From positions 620,001 to 684,000 of the forward strand of contig SSNU01000055.1 in NCBI GenBank assembly GCA_012064415.1: DNA of 64,000 nt, written 5' to 3'. The notes beneath the pieces are model-generated. The model was not told the DNA's origin. It was given only the letters and a program-made list of their open reading frames with translations, and ran no database searches. Position numbers and translations under genes: made by a program. Source of the DNA: Gyrodactylus bullatarudis. Its lineage: Eukaryota; Platyhelminthes; Monogenea; Gyrodactylidea; Gyrodactylidae. The stretch's first letter is position 1. Each line of letters begins with the position of its first letter. Below are positions 1 through 10,725 of the stretch, in pieces.

Positions 1-1697
1 CTCGTGCAGAGCACCCCAATAAGAGGCGGGCTCATGTTTTATAAACTTGGGGAAAGTACTCAACATGGCACTCTGCCATGAATCGCCAGCAACAATGGGG
101 TTTCCCGAATGTGCAGCTCCAACAGACGGCTGAGTATCATAGACAAATCCCATTCTGTCTGTAGCGGGGTAACCTGAAAAGTTTATCATTCCCTTGACCA
201 TAGTGTCGTAGGTGGTGCAGAAATCTCGGAGGCTTTGGTCAGAGAGGTCCTTGATTTTGTCGAGCTCCATCGCGAACCAGATGGAATCACAGAAAATTGT
301 AGACCATCTGAGTGACGAGTTCTTGAAAATTCCCGTATTCCAGCGATCGAATGTGGCGTTAACTCTCACATCGACACCAGGTGTTGGAGTAACATTCCTG
401 AACTTGATCGTAATCTTTTTACCTAGTCTCGATCTGTCCTGAATGAATATCGGACCGCCAGTTGGAGAATAGAATCTACCCGTGCGCTCTCTGGCATGAA
501 CGTAGCTATTTGCCATGGCCAATCTTCTAATAAGTGACTTGCCCGATAAATTGTCACTCAATTGATTCGTCTGAAGGTATAAAGTGGGGTTCCATGAGGA
601 CTCTTCGATCTCATACTCGTAAACAGTGTTTGGTACGTGGTATAGGCCAGTTGAAATGTAATTCACCCACTTAGGGTCAATAGTGACTTCGTAGTTACCC
701 ATCTTTGGCATAGTCCCACTTCCATCTATCTTGAGGCCACCAACGTAACCGGCGTTCAACTTGATCGAATCCAGTTCCTGTTGTGCAACTTGGCTTAGAC
801 TCAATGAAAATATTAGATCATTCAAAGTGTTGAGGACTCCCCTTGGGAACTGTGCGTTCTCAATACTATGGGGCTTAGCCGGGGTCGGTATGTTCTGTTG
901 GAGAAGGTTTATGTACTTTTTGAGGAAGTTGAGCACTATTCCGACCGATACTTTACACTTTGACGCGACGTAGGCTATGCCCGTGCCATCTTGAGGATTA
1001 TATTGCAACGGATTTACTAGAGTATTGTTGATATCTTCCATGTAGGACAATAAGGGCATGTTTGCAGGCTCCAGCTTTCCCTCGGGAGTGTAAGTCAAAT
1101 TCATGATTGGGTTACGCATTGAAACCGCTGCCCCTTCCAAGTAGATACCCATAATCTGGGCAAGTTGACAGTTCGGACCATCTAGAACATCGTATCCTGA
1201 TTCTACGAAAACCGGGCCAGTTTTGCCGGCCACCCAGTCATTGTAGAAAGCCTCATAGTCAAACTTTGTTGTTGCAGGAGTGACGACAATACCCCGCCCG
1301 TCTCTAGCACTTGTATCAGTGGTCAGATTACCCACTTTTCCATTGAACATGATACTGAGCCATTGAGTGTACAAAGGATAAGATACCTTTGCAACTAGTT
1401 TGTCAAGTATCAACTTTGGCAAGACGAGCACTTTTCCTTTTTCCGTCTCTAGGTAGACAGCAAACGGAACACCGTTATTGAAGGCGATCGGCACGACATA
1501 CGGATTCAGGGCAAAGATACTGCGCTGAAAGTTTGGCAGGGACACGTTCACATTGTTGGCCCAGAAAGCTTGCACGATATTCTTTCAACAATCAAGAAAT
1601 TCAGACAACTTACCTGCTTTCGCAAGACTTCGTCCTCATAGGCACCGCCAAAGACGGTTGCAACGAGGCAGAAAAAAACTGTAGAGTGTAAAAACAT
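1..1697 (-). CDS. Secreted M60-like metallopeptidase, copy A (3' end cut by window edge)
   Basis: Mirror copy of the gene at 6289-8588. Every position maps as (7986 minus x), with no indel. Exon 1 is 1697-1614 (28 codons, hydrophobic signal peptide starting MFLHSTVFFCLVATVF). A 32-nt intron lies at 1613-1582, and exon 2 runs from 1581 to the window edge. The window ends just after the first two residues (HE) of the HEIGH zinc motif, so the catalytic helix and C-terminal part lie outside. In all stretches compared by eye the sequence is identical to copy B, including the intron and promoter, so it looks like a functional gene rather than a decayed one. M60 (enhancin-like/TCAF-like) peptidases typically act on glycoproteins or mucins. 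That substrate is inferred from the family. Confidence 0.85.
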
Positions 1698-1721
1698 TGG
1701 ATAACGAAATGTCTTGGGTAG

Positions 1722-1731
1722 CTTATATATA
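1722..1731 (-). promoter_or_regulatory. TATA box of peptidase copy A
   Basis: Mirror image of the TATATATAAG at 6255-6264. It lies 25-34 nt upstream of the ATG, so the 5' UTR would be only a few bases long. Confidence 0.6.
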
Positions 1732-2459
1732 CTCGATCGCCATTCTCAATTACTCAAATATTTACCCATATCTGTTTATTAAATTGTTAAGCACAACTTG
1801 ATAGTGCCTGTGTAGTCCATATGGAGCTGCACTTGACAAAAAGTCGATCTGTTTCAAATAAAACTCAATTTCAGAATTTCTCACAAGTTAACAAATTTAG
1901 GCTTGACGAATAAATAAACGCTTTCTCAATGCCTAGAGGATTTTCAAGATTACTCGAGAACAGATTCAGTTGAGTAAAAAAGTCAAGCAATAACAAACCC
2001 TTTTTGAGGCAAAAATAACCTCACTTCTGGAAAATAGCAAGAAATTCTAAATTTGTTATTTAAATACTCTCGAAAAATGAGTCCTTGGTTTTCATCTCTA
2101 CATAAATTTCGAAGATTTAAGTATTCAATTGTTGATTCACCTCCTGACGGACTCTTTGCCACAATTTCGTAATAATTGATGATAAAATGGATAATGTATA
2201 CCAGAGAAATTTAGAGAAAAATTAACTTCTTTCATAATTATACTTGAGGTGTGGTGTTTTTGCTTTAAATAATCAACATTACAGAAGTAATGTTCTCTAC
2301 ACGTTTTTCAGTTCTGATAAATACCTGATTATTTCTGATCTATTTTTCACAATTTCCAGACTAGAAATGGTTTCAAATTATTATAATTTTTCACCCCAAG
2401 TATTTATGGAGATTTTTTAAAAATGATACTATCCCAAATAATTTTTCTAATAGATTTGA

Positions 2460-3905
2460 AAATTTTGCACATATGTTACAGTGAATCTGGAAACTAATGT
2501 TAGTCTTCGGAATCCATGATAGTCTTAAGAATCCCTTAATTTCTAGGGAATCTGGAAACTCGGTTTCTAGAATCCCTAGCAAGTTAGGAAATCTGGAGAG
2601 TCTTAAGAATCTTAAGGGAATTTAGAAAATTTTAAGAATTTTGATATTCTCTAAAACGTTAATAAAAATAAATTTAGTATCTAAAATACTTAATGAAAAA
2701 CTATTGATAACTGAAAATTTTGATATTCATTTTTTGAAAAAGCATTTTATTTATTCGCACAAGATAAACTATTGTGACATCTTGATTTACATAAAACATT
2801 ATTTTTTTTGCATTTACACTTGTTAAAAATACATTTTGTTTGCAATCACATCGAATGTACCCTTGGCCATTAACTGAAGATTGCAAGCTATTCAGCTTTT
2901 TGACTGAAAAAGATGTATCAGGCATATTCTCTGATTGAAGGAAATTTTCTTCTACTGTTATCATTTGACCCACGGAGTGAAGACCATCTATTCTTCCATT
3001 TGGCGTGCCAATTTTATAGAAACCATCATGTTCTTCAAGTATGACTCTATTGATGTTCTTATGATCAATTTTTGATTTGTCAACATCAGGAATTGGAATC
3101 ATAACATTAGTATCCACTGTATATTTTATTTCTGTTCTCTCTCTCTTTCATTCGTTTTCTGTTTTTCTCGTGACCCTCAAGAATTTCTTTGTTAATTTGA
3201 TTTAAAGATGAATCTACAACTTTGATAATCTTGCTAATTATTGTAAGAAATATTTCCAAAAAATTGAGTTAAATTACTTTCAATTGGACTCAAAGTATGA
3301 TTTACACACTCTTCATAATTTGGTATTGATTTGATACCTAGAAAGATATATCATTAATATTTAGATCATAAATACTTTCTTTAAAAGTGAAAACTTACAA
3401 CTTGAACTTTCACCCTTAAGACTGTTTTCGAAAAATTCTTCCTCATTATTTTCCATAGCAAATATAAATAAAATTATTTACTGAACTAACTGTATTGCAT
3501 ATGAAATTAAAGTTGGATCTTTTTTATTAAGCTTTGTTAATGGCCAAGGGTACATTCGATGTGATTGCAAACAAAATGTATTTTTAACAAGTGTAAATGC
3601 AAAAAAATAATGTTTTATGTAACTCAAGATGTCACAATAGTTTATCTTGTGCGAATAAATAAAATGGTTTTTCAAAAAATGAATATCAAAATTTTCAGTT
3701 ATCAATAGTCTAGTTTCCAGATTCCCTAGAAATTAAGGGATTCTTAAGACTTCCTTTAGTTTCTAGATTCCCTGTAACTATGAATAACTCGAGTAGGGAT
3801 TCTAGAAACCAAGTTTCCAGATTCCCTAGCTAACTAGGGAGTCTTAAGACTATCAGGGAGTCCTAAGACTAACATTAGTTTCCAGATTCACTGTAACACA
3901 TATAA
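2460..3905. mobile_element. Palindromic transposon remnant nested in the spacer
   Basis: A second inverted repeat inside the spacer of the large one. The inner arms 2690-2872 and 3537-3710 match with only a few differences. The outer arms (2460-2690 and 3710-3905) are looser, with an indel, and are built of repeated blocks related to GTTTCCAGATTCCCTAG followed by TTAAGGGATTCTTAAGAC. The roughly 660-nt centre carries the integrase tail described separately. The layout suggests a fold-back or long-TIR DNA transposon derivative. No clear target-site duplication was found at 2460/3905. Confidence 0.6.
2701..3117 (-). pseudogene. C-terminal tail of a transposon integrase (KRBA2-like)
   Basis: A 138-codon frame reading ..MIPIPDVDKSKIDHKN.., then ..FYKIGTPNGRIDGL.. 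and GQGYIRCDCK. This order (VxIPIPDVDRG, then FKIGTKxGxL, then GGQGFKKCxCK) is the tail found after the DDE integrase core in KRBA2/SCAN-type domesticated and transposon integrases. No integrase core is present. An in-frame stop (TGA) lies about 35 codons before the IPIPDVD motif, and the cysteine-rich tail changes after CDCK, so this is a remnant. The last ~60 codons are duplicated in inverted form at 3537-3710. Identification is by remembered motif only. Confidence 0.5.
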
Positions 3906-4149
3906 AATTTTAAAAAATGCTCAACAGCTCATATTATTATTACAACCACTGTAGAAAAATAAAAATAATTTATATAGAAATGTACTTAAGTCTCAAACCT
4001 TATTTGTTTTTCATATAAAATCAAAAAATTTTCAGCTTACTCTAGCCAACACGTCTCAATGAAACTTAAAATAATGAAAACACTGATAAGTTTACTATTT
4101 TTATAAAAACTGGCACTCATTCATTTCATATTCTACTCATGAAACTTAA

Positions 4150-5024
4150 ATGAAATTGAATTTGATCACAGTGATTTCTGAGTTTTTATTGTGTTATACC
4201 ATCATATGTCAGCATGACCTATCCAGTCAATTTTATCGTACACGAGATTATCTTAGAGACAGTGAATGGATCTGTGAACAGCCGGATAATCGAAAGTCTC
4301 CAATAAATATTTTAACAAAGGATACATTATATGACCCTTCTCTGCCAAACTTCTATTGGTCAAGAGTTCATATCAAAAATCTTTACTATTTTAATGAAAT
4401 TGATAGTAAGTTCTATTTGATAATTTCAAAATAGCATACTTTACCAGTCTAGATTTTGATGAATTTTACACAAGATTTGATGGATATTCACACTTATTCC
4501 TGTCATTTTCAAAGAATAACAGACTAGGCTCTAATCATGCTGTGGATGGCCAGAAATATTTTGGAGAAATAACTTTTTGGACTAATTCGTTATCAGAAAC
4601 TTATTATCCGATGCATTTTCTACTTCAGGAAGTTCCCAACAACCAAAGGACATTTTTCACAGAAACGTTTCCAACCATGCGCTCAGGGTGTAATGTCCTT
4701 CAAAATCAGAGTTTCACTACCACAACATTTGAGAAATATTTTGATTTGGGGAAGTATTACGTTTACGAAGGAACAACAATGCGACATGACTGTCAAGCTT
4801 CAGATAATTATGTTTTCTCTACACCTGTCAACATTTCCAGTGACGAAATTGAATGCCTGAGAAGTCTCTTTGCTCCATATCCGAATATGTACAGAGAATT
4901 GAAGAGTTATCCGAACAGCTTAATTGTCAGGAATAATTTCAGAGATTTCACTTCGAAACTGAATATTAAAAACATTTCCTATTTTCCATACATTTTAACT
5001 GGGATGATTTTAAGCTTCAAATAA
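4150..5024 (+). CDS. Carbonic anhydrase-like secreted protein, zinc ligands lost
   Basis: Two exons, 4150-4405 and 4435-5024, joined in phase across a 29-nt GT..AG intron, giving 281 aa. A signal peptide lies at residues 1-20. Alpha-carbonic anhydrase landmarks are clear: SPINI near residue 52; GSNHAVDGQKYFGE, aligning with the GSEHTVDGxxYPAE region; and YYVYEGTTMRHDC, aligning with YYTYxGSLTTPPC, followed by F..PVNISSDEIECLRSL. The three zinc histidines are gone: FHFHW is replaced by HLFLSFSK, and the third position by EITFWTN. TTPPC is also changed. It should therefore be catalytically inactive, like CA-related proteins. The stop TAA lies inside an AATAAA (5020-5025). The gene sits alone in the spacer of the peptidase palindrome. 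Confidence 0.8.
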
Positions 5025-5818
5025 AATATTTAATCCACTTCAGATGTTTCTTGATCATGAATAAAAAAAATTAAAGTTTAAAGTTCAAAAATCCCACAAA
5101 TCTATTGTAACGAATTTTAGCTAGATAATCTAAACATGAAACTGTAAAAATGGGTTGAATTCCAAAATCTATGAGAAGTTTGCTATTACTAGGGCCTCAA
5201 AAAGTCTATAAACAGTGAACTTCCTAAAAGAGTATATGAAGAAGAGGAACTGACTAAAATATTTCAACTCCTTTACTACTGTAATGAGTAATGAGAAGAA
5301 TTTGAGATTTTTCCCTCAAATCAATCAGTTTTGAGTACTTCTTTGTTGAAAATTTGGATATTTCATGAATGTCTAGCTCTCTATTACCAGAATGATTTTC
5401 TAAGTCATATCTTTTAAAATAACATAGTTCACCATTTTAGATCCTAACTCAATAGATTAAACACCATTCGATGCAGAATCAAAAGTTAAGTCAGCTAGGT
5501 GATTTCCATTCCTTTGAGCAGTTGTAATCGAACTTGAAACCAGTTCCTGATTTTTCCAACTCATTTCAATTTTATCGGAAAATCAATACTAAGAGTCGTT
5601 TTTGCAATCGATAGACCCCTCTAATTACCAAAGGAAACAACTGCATCGTACTCTTACTCAAAGAGTCATCGTATGGTAGACCTCCTTTCTTCCTATACCC
5701 CTAGACACCCGAATCGATGGGTTCAATACTGAAACTACTGAAATTGGCAATAATATTGACTAAAAGTTAGTGTGAGAACAATACACTGTAACATCACATA
5801 TTCCTCTGGATTTTAACA
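5025..5818. other. Intergenic spacer with a solo MITE end
   Basis: No credible gene. A second AATAAA follows at about 5061. At 5187-5205 lies TACTAGGGCCTCAAAAAGT, which resembles the terminal repeat of the 33751-34049 element; no partner end was seen nearby. Confidence 0.5.
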
Positions 5819-7985
5819 AAATTGTGGCAAAGAGTCCGTCAGGAGGTGAATCAACAATTGAATACTTAAATCTTCGAAATTTATGTAGAGATGAAAACCA
5901 AGGACTCATTTTTCGAGAGTATTTAAATAACAAATTTAGAATTTCTTGCTATTTTCCAGAAGTGAGGTTATTTTTGCCTCAAAAAGGGTTTGTTATTGCT
6001 TGACTTTTTTACTCAACTGAATCTGTTCTCGAGTAATCTTGAAAATCCTCTAGGCATTGAGAAAGCGTTTATTTATTCGTCAAGCCTAAATTTGTTAACT
6101 TGTGAGAAATTCTGAAATTGAGTTTTATTTGAAACAGATCGACTTTTTGTCAAGTGCAGCTCCATATGGACTACACAGGCACTATCAAGTTGTGCTTAAC
6201 AATTTAATAAACAGATATGGGTAAATATTTGAGTAATTGAGAATGGCGATCGAGTATATATAAGCTACCCAAGACATTTCGTTATCCAATGTTTTTACAC
6301 TCTACAGTTTTTTTCTGCCTCGTTGCAACCGTCTTTGGCGGTGCCTATGAGGACGAAGTCTTGCGAAAGCAGGTAAGTTGTCTGAATTTCTTGATTGTTG
6401 AAAGAATATCGTGCAAGCTTTCTGGGCCAACAATGTGAACGTGTCCCTGCCAAACTTTCAGCGCAGTATCTTTGCCCTGAATCCGTATGTCGTGCCGATC
6501 GCCTTCAATAACGGTGTTCCGTTTGCTGTCTACCTAGAGACGGAAAAAGGAAAAGTGCTCGTCTTGCCAAAGTTGATACTTGACAAACTAGTTGCAAAGG
6601 TATCTTATCCTTTGTACACTCAATGGCTCAGTATCATGTTCAATGGAAAAGTGGGTAATCTGACCACTGATACAAGTGCTAGAGACGGGCGGGGTATTGT
6701 CGTCACTCCTGCAACAACAAAGTTTGACTATGAGGCTTTCTACAATGACTGGGTGGCCGGCAAAACTGGCCCGGTTTTCGTAGAATCAGGATACGATGTT
6801 CTAGATGGTCCGAACTGTCAACTTGCCCAGATTATGGGTATCTACTTGGAAGGGGCAGCGGTTTCAATGCGTAACCCAATCATGAATTTGACTTACACTC
6901 CCGAGGGAAAGCTGGAGCCTGCAAACATGCCCTTATTGTCCTACATGGAAGATATCAACAATACTCTAGTAAATCCGTTGCAATATAATCCTCAAGATGG
7001 CACGGGCATAGCCTACGTCGCGTCAAAGTGTAAAGTATCGGTCGGAATAGTGCTCAACTTCCTCAAAAAGTACATAAACCTTCTCCAACAGAACATACCG
7101 ACCCCGGCTAAGCCCCATAGTATTGAGAACGCACAGTTCCCAAGGGGAGTCCTCAACACTTTGAATGATCTAATATTTTCATTGAGTCTAAGCCAAGTTG
7201 CACAACAGGAACTGGATTCGATCAAGTTGAACGCCGGTTACGTTGGTGGCCTCAAGATAGATGGAAGTGGGACTATGCCAAAGATGGGTAACTACGAAGT
7301 CACTATTGACCCTAAGTGGGTGAATTACATTTCAACTGGCCTATACCACGTACCAAACACTGTTTACGAGTATGAGATCGAAGAGTCCTCATGGAACCCC
7401 ACTTTATACCTTCAGACGAATCAATTGAGTGACAATTTATCGGGCAAGTCACTTATTAGAAGATTGGCCATGGCAAATAGCTACGTTCATGCCAGAGAGC
7501 GCACGGGTAGATTCTATTCTCCAACTGGCGGTCCGATATTCATTCAGGACAGATCGAGACTAGGTAAAAAGATTACGATCAAGTTCAGGAATGTTACTCC
7601 AACACCTGGTGTCGATGTGAGAGTTAACGCCACATTCGATCGCTGGAATACGGGAATTTTCAAGAACTCGTCACTCAGATGGTCTACAATTTTCTGTGAT
7701 TCCATCTGGTTCGCGATGGAGCTCGACAAAATCAAGGACCTCTCTGACCAAAGCCTCCGAGATTTCTGCACCACCTACGACACTATGGTCAAGGGAATGA
7801 TAAACTTTTCAGGTTACCCCGCTACAGACAGAATGGGATTTGTCTATGATACTCAGCCGTCTGTTGGAGCTGCACATTCGGGAAACCCCATTGTTGCTGG
7901 CGATTCATGGCAGAGTGCCATGTTGAGTACTTTCCCCAAGTTTATAAAACATGAGCCCGCCTCTTATTGGGGTGCTCTGCACGAG
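5819..7985. repeat. Right arm of large inverted repeat
   Basis: Reverse complement of 1-2167 (see left arm). It includes about 470 nt upstream of the peptidase ATG, the promoter, the intron and two thirds of the coding region. The match probably continues past 7985, but the partner lies outside the window. Confidence 0.97.
6255..6264 (+). promoter_or_regulatory. TATA box of peptidase copy B
   Basis: TATATATAAG ends 24 nt before the ATG at 6289. With a standard ~30-nt spacing, transcription would start within a few bases of the ATG. Confidence 0.65.
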
Positions 7986-8588
7986 ATTGGACACAATCTT
8001 CAACAAAATAAATGGACATTCTCCGGCTTCACTGAAATCACAAACAACGTCATGGTATTGTACGCCCAGGAGATCTTCGCAAACACCTCCGCTCCACCGT
8101 ACACTAACGCCGTCTACAGGAATAATCAGGCTGTTGCCTATTTCATACTTGGCCAGCCTGGGGCAATCTCGCCCACATTCGGTTACCTCCACTACTATAC
8201 AGTGCTAAAGTTTGACTTTGGATGGTCCCTAATTGGTAACGTCTTCAACTTGTACAAAACCGAAAACAACACCAACAGAACAATTGAGCAGTGGGTCAAG
8301 TACATGACTGCTCAGACGGGAATGAACATGGTTCCATATCATTTCTTCTTCAATTTTGGCGAGTATTTCACCAACATCAATGCCACGTACCGAGAGTACG
8401 CACACCTGCCGGTTTATCAGCCAACAGGAGAGATTTTCGATTTGGCCATCCAGAAATGGCAAACAGCAAAGGCAATCTTCAATTTCACAGAAGACCGCTC
8501 ACCCTCGGGAAAGCTCATGTATCAATTCGATCAATTTAATGGAATTGGAAATATTTCTGATCCCTCGCCATCGGTTAGAGAACTCTGA
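6289..8588 (+). CDS. Secreted M60-like metallopeptidase, copy B (complete)
   Basis: Exon 1 is 6289-6372 (84 nt, phase 0). The 32-nt intron is 6373-6404 (GTAAGT..AAAG). Exon 2 is 6405-8588. The product is 755 aa with a hydrophobic signal peptide (about residues 1-17). The gluzincin motif is HEIGHNLQ at residues 554-561, followed 14 residues after the first His by GFTE, which fits the HExxH(n)E pattern of peptidase M60 (enhancin-like, also TCAF-type proteins). Several N-x-S/T sites suggest a secreted glycoprotein. Family members cleave mucins and other glycoproteins; the role here (feeding, host tissue or coat processing) is unknown. AATAAA follows 24 nt after the stop (8612-8617). The GC content is visibly higher than in the flanks. 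An identical head-to-head copy lies in the left arm. Confidence 0.88.
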
Positions 8589-9459
8589 GTAATCATAGAC
8601 ACTTATTCTGCAATAAATATGTTGGCTTCGTTTATGACTTGTTGCTTTCTTGAACACCAGTAGATTCTTCACATGTTATCTAATAATATTTTATTACATT
8701 ATAAATCTAATCTTGATTTATCAGCAGAAAGCTGAGAAAATCTCCTCTATAAATCTTTAACCAGGTTTTTTAATACCTTGTTTTATCTGACAAATCTAAA
8801 TCTCTGACGCGCTCAAACTGTTTCCTCTTTACAGAAGAACTTCTTTTTTCCTCATAAATGTACCTTATCTAATATTTTCCATCTTATCAGCTTAATTTTT
8901 CTCGGTCTAAGAACCGAATCAATTTTATAATTTCAAATCTCTTCTGTAGAGGTCATTGCAACTTTTTAGTATGGACCATAGAATCGACTTTTTACTCCAA
9001 ACTTTTTGTTTTCATCACCTAATTAGTAAACTAGCAGTTTGAATAGCTCTACTGAATTTGAATTTATCCAAAACCTCTGGTTACATCATTGGATTTTTTT
9101 GATCTATACACAGAAATGGTTCATAATTCAACCTCTTCAGAGAACGATATCTATGAGGTTTTTATTAATTCTTAAAAACATACTACTCTCTAATGTTAAC
9201 TTTTTACTTCAAACCTTTCAATTGCTCTTTCTTCTTATTACATTCGATACAAATTTCTATGAATTTTGTTCACTCTCAACTACCGTTCTATGGAGAGAGA
9301 ATAATCAATGAGAAATTTAAATTCTTCACATACTCAGAAATTTTTGATCTTCCAATAAAATTTGAGCAGTACAATTTGAGCTAAGGGTAAGTATTAATAA
9401 AATGTCGATATGTAAGACTAAAGAGTTATTTTATTGCTAGGATTTATTGGAATTAGAGA
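8589..9459. other. Intergenic, no gene seen
   Basis: T-rich sequence. Apart from the peptidase poly(A) signal at 8612-8617, nothing is recognisable. Short open frames at 9039-9384 have no splice context or motif. Confidence 0.5.
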
Positions 9460-10509
9460 ATGGCCAAATCGATTATTCTGATAATTTCTTTTATGAGTGG
9501 AACAATTTTTGTGATATTCCTCCTATTCCAGGGTCGAATTAGCCTTGAAGAAAATTCAAAATATATCCAGGTTTTTGTAGAGAAGAAATACAAATCAGAA
9601 CATCCAAGGACGTATAACTGGACCGAATTGAATCGAGATGAACTTTTGAAAAGTCATCCTCCAGAATATAAATCATACAGCATTTATAGCTTACAAAAGA
9701 TTGAGAATACTCAGAGCAAGTTCAGATGTAAAATAAGCGTTTTTCCTTCGAGGAACAATATTTACAACCTCTTCCAGAGGTGGATTGAGTTCTCCACAGA
9801 ACACAACATCACCTGGCACATAACCTATGGCACATTGTTGGGTAGTCTTAGGCAAGTTATCAATTAGTATCTAATGATATTTTTTCAATGTTTTCAAAAG
9901 TATCTACTCAAAAAGTAGTTTTCATGTTTTACATTTTATTTTTCAGGAGTGAAGACATGAATCCATGGGACTCCGACGCCGATATTCATTTATTGATTGA
10001 CCACAAAGATTTTCTGAGCAATGAAGCCAAGGGAGTGAGTATTCATTAAGCTTAATTTTTGAGTTTTGATTTTGATTATCGATTTATTATTCAAGATAAA
10101 ATTTTCGATTCGTCCTGGCGACCATTGTCCATTCAATGGTCTGCGAAGGGATTGTAACGGGAATATTGTTACAAATCTTATCGACAGATGCTCTTTCTGT
10201 GGTCCGTATGCGAGGATATTTCTAGAGGATGAGAGAAGGCGCACATATATTGACATTTATCTTTTTGAAATTAAAACAACTGATTCGGGAATGAAATATG
10301 TATTCGATGAAGGTCTTCAAGAATATACGTATGAAGTTAAATTGAGAAATTACAAAAACTATTTTCCCTATGGATACTGTACATTTCTGGATTTAAAGAT
10401 GCCGTGTCCTAATAGACCTATGGAAGTATTGAGAGAAGTTTATGGACCAAATCCTATGAAGCCGATAAGCCTGTGTGATCAAGAAAAGGAAGATTATGTC
10501 TATACATGA
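9460..10509 (+). CDS. LicD/fukutin-family type II membrane protein
   Basis: Three exons: 9460-9851, 9947-10034 and 10096-10509, giving 297 aa. All phases agree. Intron 1 (95 nt) has a GC donor (GCAAGT..TTTCAG) and intron 2 (61 nt) is GT..AG. Residues 5-25 form an uncleaved N-terminal membrane anchor. The nucleotidyltransferase-like LicD core is visible as WHITYGTLLGSLR followed by MNPWDSDADIHL, matching the family's GTLLGAxR..PWDDDxD acidic metal site. Further on come YIDIYLFE and a C-terminal CTFLDLKMPCP with an LREVYGPNP segment. Family members transfer phospho-sugars or phosphocholine to glycans, and animal fukutin proteins do so in the Golgi. The substrate cannot be told from sequence. 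Poly(A) signal at about 10614. Confidence 0.8.
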
Positions 10510-10725
10510 AGATGATTATAAATTTGCAGATAATGTACATAATAACTTTAGCAATTGGAATATTATATATCAAATATAGAAATATTGATTTTTTTATGAG
10601 AATTTCATTATGAAATAAAAAAATTTGAATTCAAAATAAAATGCGATTCTCATGATTCTTTTAAAACTTTGGTATCACGAGACATTGTTTAAATTGATTC
10701 AATGTTTTCAATAAACACTAGTTAA

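Larger units (their letters stand above)
1..2167. repeat. Left arm of large inverted repeat
   Basis: Reverse complement of 5819-7985, with constant coordinate sum 7986 over the whole length and therefore no net indel. More than a dozen 60-nt stretches, coding and non-coding, were compared by eye and all matched exactly. Homology ends abruptly at 2167/5819. The outer end of the arm is beyond position 1. Confidence 0.97.

Noticed and set aside
7905..8539. Open frames antisense or in other frames over the peptidase gene
   Set aside because: Shadows of a GC-richer coding region. The M60 frame carries the HEIGH motif.
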